Source of the DNA: a virus
DNA: 32,750 nt
Direction: 5' to 3' (one strand)
IMG/VR virus record: IMGVR_UViG_3300044970_002227
Coordinates: 1-32,750 of that record
This document shows positions 1 through 6,313 of this stretch, in pieces. The position numbers and the translations under genes are program-made. Within the stretch, counting starts at the first letter, position 1. Each line of letters opens with the position of its first letter. Below the pieces are notes generated by a model. That model did not search any database and was not told the origin of the DNA. It worked only from the letters and a program-made list of their open reading frames with translations.

Positions 1-22
1 GGTTCGAATCCCTCCGGCTCCA
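1..22 (+). tRNA. 3' end of a tRNA or tRNA-like gene (truncated by window edge)
   Basis: The first bases read as a T-loop TTCGAAT (3-9), the 3' half of the T-stem CCCTC (10-14), the 3' half of an acceptor stem CGGCTCC (15-21) and discriminator A (22). No complete CCA follows (the next bases are CAA). The 5' part lies outside the window, so the amino acid is unknown, and the end of a tmRNA cannot be excluded because tmRNA ends in the same kind of T-arm and acceptor. It may be a phage-borne tRNA or a host tRNA beside an integration site. The integrase is 24 kb away, which favours a phage-borne tRNA. Confidence 0.5.
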
Positions 23-107
23 CAAAAGGGTAAAATGGTATTGCATTGGCATTAACAGGATCGCATCCATATAGACCACTGCATTAGTTTTACTCTTGCT
101 CCATAAA

Positions 108-364
108 CACACTTCGCCGTGTGGCCGTTCCGAACTCCGATAGGAACGGCAAAACCTTGAACAGCCCCATGAGTAGCTCTCATGGCCCGACCCGTAGGAA
201 TACGGGTTTATCAACAAGGGGCCGACCGGTATTGACAGCGAGAAAGAGACTGAGGGAGACTTCAAAAGCCATAACCGGCAAACAAATCAAAGTAAACTTC
301 GCCCCTGCACAGGAACGTGCGGCTGCATAGTTGGAAGCCCTGGAGAAGTCCGGGGCTTTTTTTT
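108..364 (+). ncRNA. Candidate structured non-coding RNA with terminator
   Basis: Four perfect inverted repeats follow one another: CACAC/GTGTG (108-112/119-123), GCCGTTCC/GGAACGGC (124-131/143-150), CCATGAG/CTCATGG (167-173/179-185) and ACCCGT/ACGGGT (190-195/202-207). A possible closing helix pairs GGCCC (184-188) with GGGCC (219-223), in competition with the third hairpin. The stretch ends in a strong intrinsic terminator. A GTG-started 69-codon frame (121-330) runs through all of this, but it has no start signal and no recognisable protein, so the compensating stems argue for RNA. No clear promoter was seen upstream, so the 5' end is a guess. It matches no RNA family that I recognise; tmRNA and RNase P were considered and do not fit. 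Confidence 0.42.
335..364 (+). terminator. Rho-independent terminator
   Basis: A ten-pair stem AAGCCCTGGA / TCCGGGGCTT (335-344, 349-358) closes a GAAG tetraloop and runs into eight T residues (357-364). It closes the putative RNA gene upstream. The stem and loop closely resemble the terminator at 20704-20733. Confidence 0.85.
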
Positions 365-396
365 ATCCAAATTTTAAAATATAATTATTCCTATTA

Positions 397-471
397 TTTT
401 GGTCTGATTTTGTCCTTTAACTGAAGTAATGTAATAATTTATTAATTAAGTTTTTTTGGTCTGATTTTGTC
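397..471 (+). repeat. Pair of 18-bp direct repeats before the late region
   Basis: TTTTGGTCTGATTTTGTC occurs at 397-414 and again, identically, at 454-471, a 57-bp period in AT-rich DNA. The second copy supplies the -33 TTTG of the promoter at 455-484. The first copy has no matching -7 box. This arrangement is what a binding site for a regulator of that promoter would look like. Confidence 0.7.
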
Positions 472-484
472 TTTTGTATATTTG
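455..484 (+). promoter_or_regulatory. Consensus Bacteroidota-type promoter of the first late gene
   Basis: TTTG (455-458), an 18-bp spacer and TATATTTG (477-484) fit the known Bacteroidota housekeeping consensus (TTTG about 19 bp before TAnnTTTG). Transcription would start near 490, giving a leader of about 10 nt before the ATG at 500. The -33 box lies inside the second copy of the 18-bp repeat. Confidence 0.65.
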
Positions 485-499
485 GACAAATCGCAGAAA

Positions 500-976
500 A
501 TGAAAAAGCACAAACTTCCTGTAAAGCCCTATCTGGTTAAGTATCTTCAAAAGAATATGGTGGATGGGGTTTACCGCTTTCACCGGCGGGTAACACGGGT
601 GGAGCGCAACAGTATGAAGGTGAAGGATTACTTTGAGCGCAATCGAAACTCCCCGCACTTTATATGGGTAGAAATGCGGGAAGCATCGTATTACACTCTT
701 TATGGCATTCAATCCGATCTGGCCGAAGAGTTTCGCTCTTGTCTCTTTACTGTAATGGCTTTTGCGGTAAAAACTGGCATTGGGGCAACTGCCGCCGCTC
801 GTGCATTTCTGGAATCGTACAACATAACCGATGATGATTACGATATAAGCTCTGCCTATCGCACGTGGCAGCGCAGAAAGGAAGAGTATTTGAATCCTAC
901 TATTCCGGTCCTTAAAAAACAGAAGCAACCAGAAGCATCTTTACCTCATGGAAGCAACCAGCTTTCACTTTTTTAA
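500..976 (+). CDS. Hypothetical protein, first gene of the late region
   Basis: This 158-residue basic N-terminal protein has no family I recognise. The reading frame is open from a TTG at 467, but the ATG at 500 is preferred because it follows a consensus promoter at the expected distance and starts a lysine-rich peptide (MKKHKLPVKPYLVKYL). The rest is predicted mostly helical, with a run of Ala-rich helix (about residues 100-115) and an Asp-rich turn. No catalytic motif is visible. It stands 54 bp before a virion protein gene and is read from a separate promoter, so a role as a late regulator or assembly factor is possible, but this is only inference from position. Confidence 0.75.
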   Translation: MKKHKLPVKPYLVKYLQKNMVDGVYRFHRRVTRVERNSMKVKDYFERNRNSPHFIWVEMREASYYTLYGIQSDLAEEFRSCLFTVMAFAVKTGIGATAAARAFLESYNITDDDYDISSAYRTWQRRKEEYLNPTIPVLKKQKQPEASLPHGSNQLSLF

Positions 977-1030
977 ACCAGCTACCCATAAGGGAAACCC
1001 CCGGACGGGCGGTATCTATTTGCCAACGCC

Positions 1031-1813
1031 ATGAAACTTGCCGATTTAATTGCTGCCAGCTCAACGCTTGGATCCTGCGATGTAGCCATTTCCGGAATTG
1101 AAAAGCTGTATCTGGTGCCATTGGGCGATGGGTTTAGCACGTTGTTTCGTACAGAAATAATTACCGAGCTTCCTGATATCGAGGCAATACCCATTGATGT
1201 AAACATTGATTTTGAAAGCTGCAATTTCAAAAGCCGCAAGCGCACCACAGGCAACGGCACGTATTACGACAACTCCATTACCTTTAGCCTGGGCCGAAAC
1301 GTAAGTGCCTGGATATACGCCAATCAGGAAAAACGCTTTTGGGCCATCTTTAAAAAAGGAGGTAAGTGGTACATTTCCGGAGACGAGGCACTACCCTATA
1401 CCATTGCGCAGGATTTTACAACCGGCAAGGCTCCTGGAGAAAAGCATGGGTTTGATGTTGAACTTACCAGCAGCCAGCTTCGGCCCTTCTTTAAATACGT
1501 GGAGCCGGTGTATACTTTGAGCGGCACCGACTGGGAAGAGCTTACGCCATACGCTGGCGCATGGGCCGGAAGCTCGGCAGCATTTAACCTAAACGATTAC
1601 CTCTCTTACAATGGTAATGCCTACCAGCGCACCAATACCGATGTGTTTACCGATACCACACCGGATGCAAATGCAGACTACAATGATCTTGGCACCTTGC
1701 AAAACTGGCTAAGAACCGATACCTATGCCATTGATGATCTGGTGCTTCTCGATGATCGCTTGTATATAAATCTAACCGGGAACAATAACTACACCCGGAC
1801 CATCACAGAGTAA
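1031..1813 (+). CDS. Probable virion protein with carbohydrate-binding-like modules
   Basis: This 260-residue, beta-rich protein has no membrane segment. The N-terminal 150 residues look like a tail/virion fold that I cannot name. From about residue 165 there are two successive patterns of the CBM5/12 type: an aromatic start, a turn, a V/L-x-Y-N-G-x-x-Y core (YNGNAY near 195-200), then a second weaker copy (DDLVLLDDRLYINL near 235-250). Modules of this kind bind polysaccharides in chitinases and some phage fibres. A similar module occurs in the large tail protein at 14890-17283. It precedes the capsid genes and may be a surface adhesin or head decoration. The start ATG is the first in frame and has only an A/T-poor leader. 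Confidence 0.7.
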   Translation: MKLADLIAASSTLGSCDVAISGIEKLYLVPLGDGFSTLFRTEIITELPDIEAIPIDVNIDFESCNFKSRKRTTGNGTYYDNSITFSLGRNVSAWIYANQEKRFWAIFKKGGKWYISGDEALPYTIAQDFTTGKAPGEKHGFDVELTSSQLRPFFKYVEPVYTLSGTDWEELTPYAGAWAGSSAAFNLNDYLSYNGNAYQRTNTDVFTDTTPDANADYNDLGTLQNWLRTDTYAIDDLVLLDDRLYINLTGNNNYTRTITE

Positions 1814-1816
1814 GTA

Positions 1817-1852
1817 GTCCTACACACTGCCCTGCTTGCCAATACATTTTTG
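1817..1852 (+). promoter_or_regulatory. Candidate phage late promoter (GTCCTA-type), capsid operon
   Basis: GTCCTA (1817-1822) is followed after 22 bp by CATTTTTG (1845-1852), four bases before the ATG at 1857. This is one of five intergenic copies of the same two-part arrangement in the late region. The right-hand box resembles the Bacteroidota -7 element; GTCCTA replaces the usual TTTG. Confidence 0.5.
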
Positions 1853-1856
1853 TATC

Positions 1857-3302
1857 ATGGAAGTAAAGCTGCATCCTTTTCAGTACGGCAAAAAGGGCTG
1901 GGTAGATTCTCGTGCTATTACGGGCCAAGTGCTTGCTGCCAATGTAGATGCAGAAAAGGGCATCCTTTACGATGTAGTTCTTTGCCAGGCGATGCAGCCC
2001 AGAGGCATGGCCGGTATCGAAGAATGGACCGGTGCCCGGATTGAAACCCCACTTTCCTTTATTGAAAAACTGGTGGAGCTGGCTGGTGCCTTTGGCGAGA
2101 ATGGTCATCAGGCACGTTTCGGGCATCCAAACGATTGCAATCCTGCGCTGGGCACCTATGCCGGGCGAATCAAAAACGTAAGGCTTAGGGGCAATCAGGC
2201 CATCGGAGATATTTACCTTTCTGAAGCATCGGCCCAGACTCCTGGCAAAGGAGATCTGAAAGGCTACATCCTTAAACTGGCTAAGGAAGATTCGCAGGCT
2301 CTTATGATGAGCATTGTGTTTTCTCCCGGCCATCTGTACATGATCAATGCAGACGGCCACCAGGAGGATTTCCTTTACGATCCTGCCCAGATTGATTATC
2401 TGGCATCCCTTCCGGAAGAGGAGCGGGTGCTCTACGAAACTGTACGAGCCTGGCACTTTACGGACTTTGTAGACCAGGGGGCCAACACGCTGGATATGTT
2501 CAGGGATCAGAACGGAAACATTTCCATAGCTGCACGGGCTACCGACTTTCTCGACAACCATCCCGAAATCTGGGATTTACTCATTTCTCAGCCCCAGGTG
2601 ATGGAGGAATTTACCCGGAAGTACGAAGCGCACCGGGCACGAAAAAACACAAATTCAAATACAACTGTGAACAAAAACCAATCAACTACGGCCAGCCTTT
2701 TGGATCAACTCAAAGGGGTGGCCAACAGTATTCTTGGCATTAAAAATGTCGAAGATGCTGCACCTGCGGAGCCGGTAACGGATGCCGCCAAAACCATTGA
2801 GAACACAACTGCCGATGGTGCCGCCATCAGCATCGATACCGATGCCGAAACGCCAGCGGTAGGAGATCAGGTAACGCTGGCCGGAGGGAGTGAAACACCT
2901 CCTGCCGGAGAACATACCCTAACGGGTGCGCTGGAAGGCTGGGTAATTACAACTGATGAGGCCGGACTGATCACTGCCGTGGTTGAACCTGCTGCCGAAA
3001 CCGCTGATGATGCAGCCGAACCGGTAGCAGCCTCTGCTCATCAGGAGGCAACCGACCGCAATCTGCACAGCCTGGCTGAAGTGCTGAAAAGCCAAAGCCA
3101 AATTCTGGAGCAGGTAACCAACTCGCTCAAATCCATTCAGGCCGATATGAGCCGATTGAAAGAGTCTCCGCTTATGGCTCGTGCCTTTGCCGATTCTGGC
3201 AACCGGATCACCAGTGGAAAAGGATCTGATGCTCCCGAAACCGAATGGGCAAAACTCCAAAGGGAGATCAACGAAAGAAAAGCCGCTCAGGCGCAAAAAT
3301 AA
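1857..3302 (+). CDS. Capsid maturation protease fused to scaffold domain
   Basis: This 481-residue protein has two regions. Residues 1-200 resemble herpesvirus-like prohead serine proteases: His90 in FGHP and Ser152 in MMSIVF are the likely catalytic pair, with the surrounding beta strands GTYAGRIKNVRL and AIGDIYL. Residues 260-480 are acidic, Ala/Glu/Thr-rich and end in a coiled coil (about 400-445, LAEVLKSQSQILEQV and following), as expected of an internal scaffold. A short GEHTLTGALEGWVITTDEAG repeat-like strand motif lies in the linker. The protease would cut the scaffold during prohead maturation. The gene is directly upstream of the major capsid gene. The frame is open from a TTG at 1836, but the ATG at 1857 fits the leader and promoter. 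Confidence 0.8.
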   Translation: MEVKLHPFQYGKKGWVDSRAITGQVLAANVDAEKGILYDVVLCQAMQPRGMAGIEEWTGARIETPLSFIEKLVELAGAFGENGHQARFGHPNDCNPALGTYAGRIKNVRLRGNQAIGDIYLSEASAQTPGKGDLKGYILKLAKEDSQALMMSIVFSPGHLYMINADGHQEDFLYDPAQIDYLASLPEEERVLYETVRAWHFTDFVDQGANTLDMFRDQNGNISIAARATDFLDNHPEIWDLLISQPQVMEEFTRKYEAHRARKNTNSNTTVNKNQSTTASLLDQLKGVANSILGIKNVEDAAPAEPVTDAAKTIENTTADGAAISIDTDAETPAVGDQVTLAGGSETPPAGEHTLTGALEGWVITTDEAGLITAVVEPAAETADDAAEPVAASAHQEATDRNLHSLAEVLKSQSQILEQVTNSLKSIQADMSRLKESPLMARAFADSGNRITSGKGSDAPETEWAKLQREINERKAAQAQK

Positions 3303-3335
3303 TTTCTCACAATTTAAAACCGACCACTCAAAACC

Positions 3336-4274
3336 ATGTCTGTAAACATAACCTCGCTCAACAGCACCCTGGGTGCGTATGCACGGGAAGCCAAAGTAGA
3401 AGCATTTAAAAAAGCACTGAAGGCTTCTACCCGTGATTTATTCACCTCCTACGGTGGATCCATCGACCAACTGCCGCTCGTGCGTTTGCGTTCAGCTTCT
3501 ATGCTGAAGCCTTACGCTACCGGTGGAGGGTTTTCTGCCACATCGGATGCGCTTACGCTTTCGGCCCGTATTCTAAATGCCCGCCGGTGTTCGTTTGATG
3601 CCAGCATCATTCCTTTGGATCTGTACAACTCCTGGATCGGCCAACTGGAAGGGGCACCTCCTGACAGCCCTTTCGACATTCCTTTGGAGCAGTTCATGTT
3701 TGAGGCCATCATTGACCGCATCGTGGACGATCTGGAGGTTGCCGTTTGGACCGGAACCTACAACGCATCCGGCACTACTGCCGCTGCCACCATGGACGGA
3801 ATCCTTACTCTTTTGACTGCTGCCATCACCGCAGAAGAAGTACCAACCGGAAACGTGGCCGATGGTGATGCCATCACAGCATCAAATGCTTTTGATCAGT
3901 TCAAGCTGATCCGGGATAAAATTGCTCCCGAGTACCGTTCAAAAGAAATGCTTTGCCTTTGCTCTGTGGGGGTAAAAGATTTCTACCTGAGCGATTACCA
4001 GGCAACCGTTGGAGCCATCCCTTACAACACTGGCTACGATCAGGTGTATCTGGAAGGCACTCGTGCCAAAATCGTGGCAGTACCAGGAATGGGATCCAGC
4101 CAAAGGGTAATTATCACCCCTAAAGAAAACCTGGTGTACGGGTACGATGTAGATGGTCCTTCCTCTTCAATCATTACTCAGGAATTCAACCGGACCATCA
4201 AGGTTATGGGAGACTTCCGTGCAGGAGTAAACTTCCGCGATGGCCAGGTAATCTGGACAAACGATCAGCCATAA
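3336..4274 (+). CDS. Major capsid protein (HK97-like fold)
   Basis: This 312-residue protein forms the head shell. It follows the protease-scaffold by 33 bp, the classical order. Its length and sequence style fit HK97-type capsid proteins: a helical N-terminal arm (residues 10-35), a long spine-helix region (about 110-145, EQFMFEAIIDRIVDDLEVAVW), an A-domain with GTRAKIVAVPGMGSS near 248 and a C-terminal beta segment (TIKVMGDFRAGVNF) near 290-303. The leader before the ATG is A/C-rich without a Shine-Dalgarno sequence. No frameshift or fusion is seen. The identification rests on context and fold pattern, not on a unique motif. Confidence 0.85.
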   Translation: MSVNITSLNSTLGAYAREAKVEAFKKALKASTRDLFTSYGGSIDQLPLVRLRSASMLKPYATGGGFSATSDALTLSARILNARRCSFDASIIPLDLYNSWIGQLEGAPPDSPFDIPLEQFMFEAIIDRIVDDLEVAVWTGTYNASGTTAAATMDGILTLLTAAITAEEVPTGNVADGDAITASNAFDQFKLIRDKIAPEYRSKEMLCLCSVGVKDFYLSDYQATVGAIPYNTGYDQVYLEGTRAKIVAVPGMGSSQRVIITPKENLVYGYDVDGPSSSIITQEFNRTIKVMGDFRAGVNFRDGQVIWTNDQP

Positions 4275-4302
4275 TTTACACACTTAAACCTAAAAGAAAA
4301 CT

Positions 4303-4839
4303 ATGTGTGTAACTCTTATTGACATGACTCCGGTGTGCGACAGCGCACCCGGAGGCGTAAAAAGGATCATGGGAATCCTTTCCGAAGATTTGACCGCCAT
4401 TTCAGCAGTTGATGGTACTACCAAAAAGTATCTTTCCAATGCCTTTACTTTTGAAACAGGCAAATTTTTCCGAGAGTTTGACTTCATCAAAAATTCTGAG
4501 GGTGGAAAAGCAGGAATTGAAGAAACCGACATTGGAACTCCGCAATCACCAGCTTACGAAACCATTGTAAAGTTCATGGTGAAGGGAAACTCTGCCATCA
4601 ACCGGGATTACCTCAACCAGGTACGTGGAACATTCCGGGGAGTATTTGCGCTGCAACTCAACAACGATGCATGGATGATCGTTGGCACTAAAGAATCTCC
4701 AGCTATCCTTCGCAAGTTAAACCGCAAGTTTGGAGACGATCTTGAGGCAGTAAACGGTCAGGAGGTTGAATTGTACTACAAATCAGCTGTAGGTGCCGTT
4801 GAATTTGAAGGAGGATATGCCCAGCTAATCAACGATTAG
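4303..4839 (+). CDS. Tail-tube-like structural protein
   Basis: This 178-residue, beta-rich protein lies 28 bp after the major capsid gene and before an intrinsic terminator. Alternating hydrophobic strands (NAFTFETGKFFREFDF, YETIVKFMVKG, GVFALQLNNDAWMIVGT, QEVELYYKSAVGAVEFEGGY) suggest a beta-barrel subunit such as a tail-tube or capsid-decoration protein. The position favours an abundant structural protein made with the capsid. The N-terminus is unusual in holding two cysteines (MCVTLIDMTPVC). I do not recognise a specific family. A minor capsid protein is the main alternative. Confidence 0.7.
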   Translation: MCVTLIDMTPVCDSAPGGVKRIMGILSEDLTAISAVDGTTKKYLSNAFTFETGKFFREFDFIKNSEGGKAGIEETDIGTPQSPAYETIVKFMVKGNSAINRDYLNQVRGTFRGVFALQLNNDAWMIVGTKESPAILRKLNRKFGDDLEAVNGQEVELYYKSAVGAVEFEGGYAQLIND

Positions 4840-4853
4840 TAAACTGTAAATCA

Positions 4854-4889
4854 GTCCTAAAGGGGAAGGCAAAAGCCTTCCCTTTTTTG
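4854..4889 (+). promoter_or_regulatory. Candidate GTCCTA-type late promoter with embedded terminator
   Basis: GTCCTA (4854-4859) is followed after 22 bp by CTTTTTTG (4882-4889). The spacer is the hairpin of the terminator of the preceding operon, and the -7-like box is its T-tract. The next ATG is 19 bases downstream at 4909. It is the weakest of the five boxes because the A at position 2 of the -7 box is missing. Confidence 0.35.
4863..4888 (+). terminator. Rho-independent terminator after capsid operon
   Basis: GGGAAGGC (4863-4870), loop AAAA and GCCTTCCC (4875-4882) are followed by six T residues. It ends the protease, capsid and tail-tube-like operon. Confidence 0.9.
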
Positions 4890-4908
4890 TTGCATCAAAA
4901 AAAACGCC

Positions 4909-5658
4909 ATGTCAGAGCTTACCATTAAAGACCAGATCAACAACTGGCTGCAATCGCCTGAAAAAGATTACCATGCAGGAATTGCCCTGCTTTCCCAGAT
5001 TACCCGAAACCGGATTCTGGTACACAACCTGAGTAAAAAGAACAATGCTTATAACCGGGATAAGATCAACTATGAGCTTTCCAAATTTGCAGAGGCAGAT
5101 TACAAGCCTTTGGCTCCCGAAGAGAAACCCGAAAGTGAGCCAACAGCAGAGGAGGTAAAAGAATATGTGGATGGCGAAATTGCCGAGCAAACCCGGTTTA
5201 TTGAATCCCTTCCATCCGATGTGCAGTTAATTGTAAAAGAGAAACGGGCACTCTATAACCTGCGCAATAAGGCAAGCCAATGGCTGGTAGAAAACACTAA
5301 AGACGAAGAGGAGCTTTCCCAGGAAGCCAAAGCCAAAACCAAAGAAGTGCTGGATCTGGATGAGCAGATTAAAGCACTGGATTCTCAGTTAGAGTATTTC
5401 TGGGAATACAAAACCCTTCCGGCTCCTTCCGGTCAAAAAGTTGCCGAAAGCACCGGCATCACCGCTGATCAGAAGGAAGCAAAGCTTCAGGAGCTGGAGA
5501 AAAAACTCAAAAACCAAAAGACCTACGTTTCCAAAGCAGAAAAGAAAGTGGCCGCAAATCCGAAAAACATCCGGCATGCCGAAGATCTTGCGAAGAAAAA
5601 AGCAGAGTACGATGAGCTGCGGTATCAACGAGACATTTTGAAGAATCAGGTAACATAA
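4909..5658 (+). CDS. Coiled-coil protein of unknown function
   Basis: This 249-residue, strongly charged and helical protein has long Lys/Glu-rich coiled-coil stretches at about 120-165 and 185-248. Residues 65-90 are acidic and Pro/Glu-rich. No catalytic, zinc or membrane motif is visible. It forms a single-gene unit, with a terminator on each side and its own candidate late promoter. Coding between the capsid and terminase genes suggests a morphogenesis or virion role (second scaffold, internal head protein or assembly factor); the sequence alone does not decide between these. The leader is an A-run (AAAAAAAACGCC) before the ATG. Confidence 0.75.
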   Translation: MSELTIKDQINNWLQSPEKDYHAGIALLSQITRNRILVHNLSKKNNAYNRDKINYELSKFAEADYKPLAPEEKPESEPTAEEVKEYVDGEIAEQTRFIESLPSDVQLIVKEKRALYNLRNKASQWLVENTKDEEELSQEAKAKTKEVLDLDEQIKALDSQLEYFWEYKTLPAPSGQKVAESTGITADQKEAKLQELEKKLKNQKTYVSKAEKKVAANPKNIRHAEDLAKKKAEYDELRYQRDILKNQVT

Positions 5659-5683
5659 TGGGTAATAGAAGTTTGATAAAAAT

Positions 5684-5713
5684 GCCGAAGGTTTTTCCTT
5701 CGGCTTTTTTTTT
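5684..5713 (+). terminator. Rho-independent terminator
   Basis: GCCGAAGG (5684-5691), a five-T loop and CCTTCGGC (5697-5704) run into nine T residues (5705-5713). The T-tract abuts the GTCCTA box of the terminase promoter. Confidence 0.92.
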
Positions 5714-5748
5714 GTCCTAAAATGCCAAAACACAAACGGCAACCTTTG
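5714..5748 (+). promoter_or_regulatory. Candidate GTCCTA-type late promoter, terminase operon
   Basis: GTCCTA (5714-5719), a 21-bp spacer and AACCTTTG (5741-5748) lie four bases before the ATG at 5753. No TTTG is found at the usual -33 distance, so GTCCTA takes that place. Confidence 0.5.
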
Positions 5749-5752
5749 ATTT

Positions 5753-6313
5753 ATGAATCCTAAATCGGATATGATCGATGTTTACCAGGCCATTGCCACC
5801 GGTCTCCGTAAGGGAACCGATAAGCAAAAAGAGCAGGTAAACCGGATGAGAGCAGCTTTCTGCCTTGTTGCTGCCGGCTATTCGATTATGAAGGCAGCCG
5901 AGCAACTGGAAAAGCAGTTTGATCTCAGCATCCAGCAATCGGCCAACATAGTTTCACAGGCTCTCAAAGTATTTGGCAAAGCCGATGCCCACATGCGGCA
6001 GGGCATGAAGTATGCGGGATACGAAAACCTAATGCGGCTGGCAAAGCTCGCCGAGGAAGATGAGGACTATGTAACGGCCCGACTCCTTATCAAAGATGCC
6101 CACGAACTCATGGGGCTGCACGAGGAGGAAGTAGGCGGCTACGAAAATCCAGAGGACTACATGCAGCCGACCAAATACATCTACACAGATGATCCGGCCA
6201 TGCTCAATGCCGCCAAACGGATTCTCACGCTTGATATTCAGGCTGAAGATGCCGAAATAGTAAACGAAGAAGATGCCGAAGGAAGTAGCAGCGATAATTC
6301 CACTGAACAGTAA
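5753..6313 (+). CDS. Probable terminase small subunit
   Basis: This 186-residue protein has a helical N-terminal region (20-75) that contains a helix-turn-helix-like stretch: AAFCLVAAGYSIMKAAEQLEKQF followed by SIQQSANIVSQALKVFG. The tail is acidic. Small terminase subunits recognise the packaging site and hand the DNA to the large subunit. The gene is directly upstream of the large subunit and overlaps it by 41 bp in another frame, which strongly supports the assignment. The C-terminal 30 residues (Glu/Asp/Ser-rich) may be the contact to the large subunit. The length is normal for the family. The sequence is not a close match to any subunit I can recall. Confidence 0.75.
   Translation: MNPKSDMIDVYQAIATGLRKGTDKQKEQVNRMRAAFCLVAAGYSIMKAAEQLEKQFDLSIQQSANIVSQALKVFGKADAHMRQGMKYAGYENLMRLAKLAEEDEDYVTARLLIKDAHELMGLHEEEVGGYENPEDYMQPTKYIYTDDPAMLNAAKRILTLDIQAEDAEIVNEEDAEGSSSDNSTEQ

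Noticed and set aside
121-330. 69-codon GTG-started frame ending in Ala-Ala-Ala
   Set aside because: No start signal, no recognisable family, and it runs through four perfect inverted repeats; treated as a structured RNA region. The Ala-rich end recalls a tmRNA tag, but no tmRNA 5' half or acceptor complement is present.
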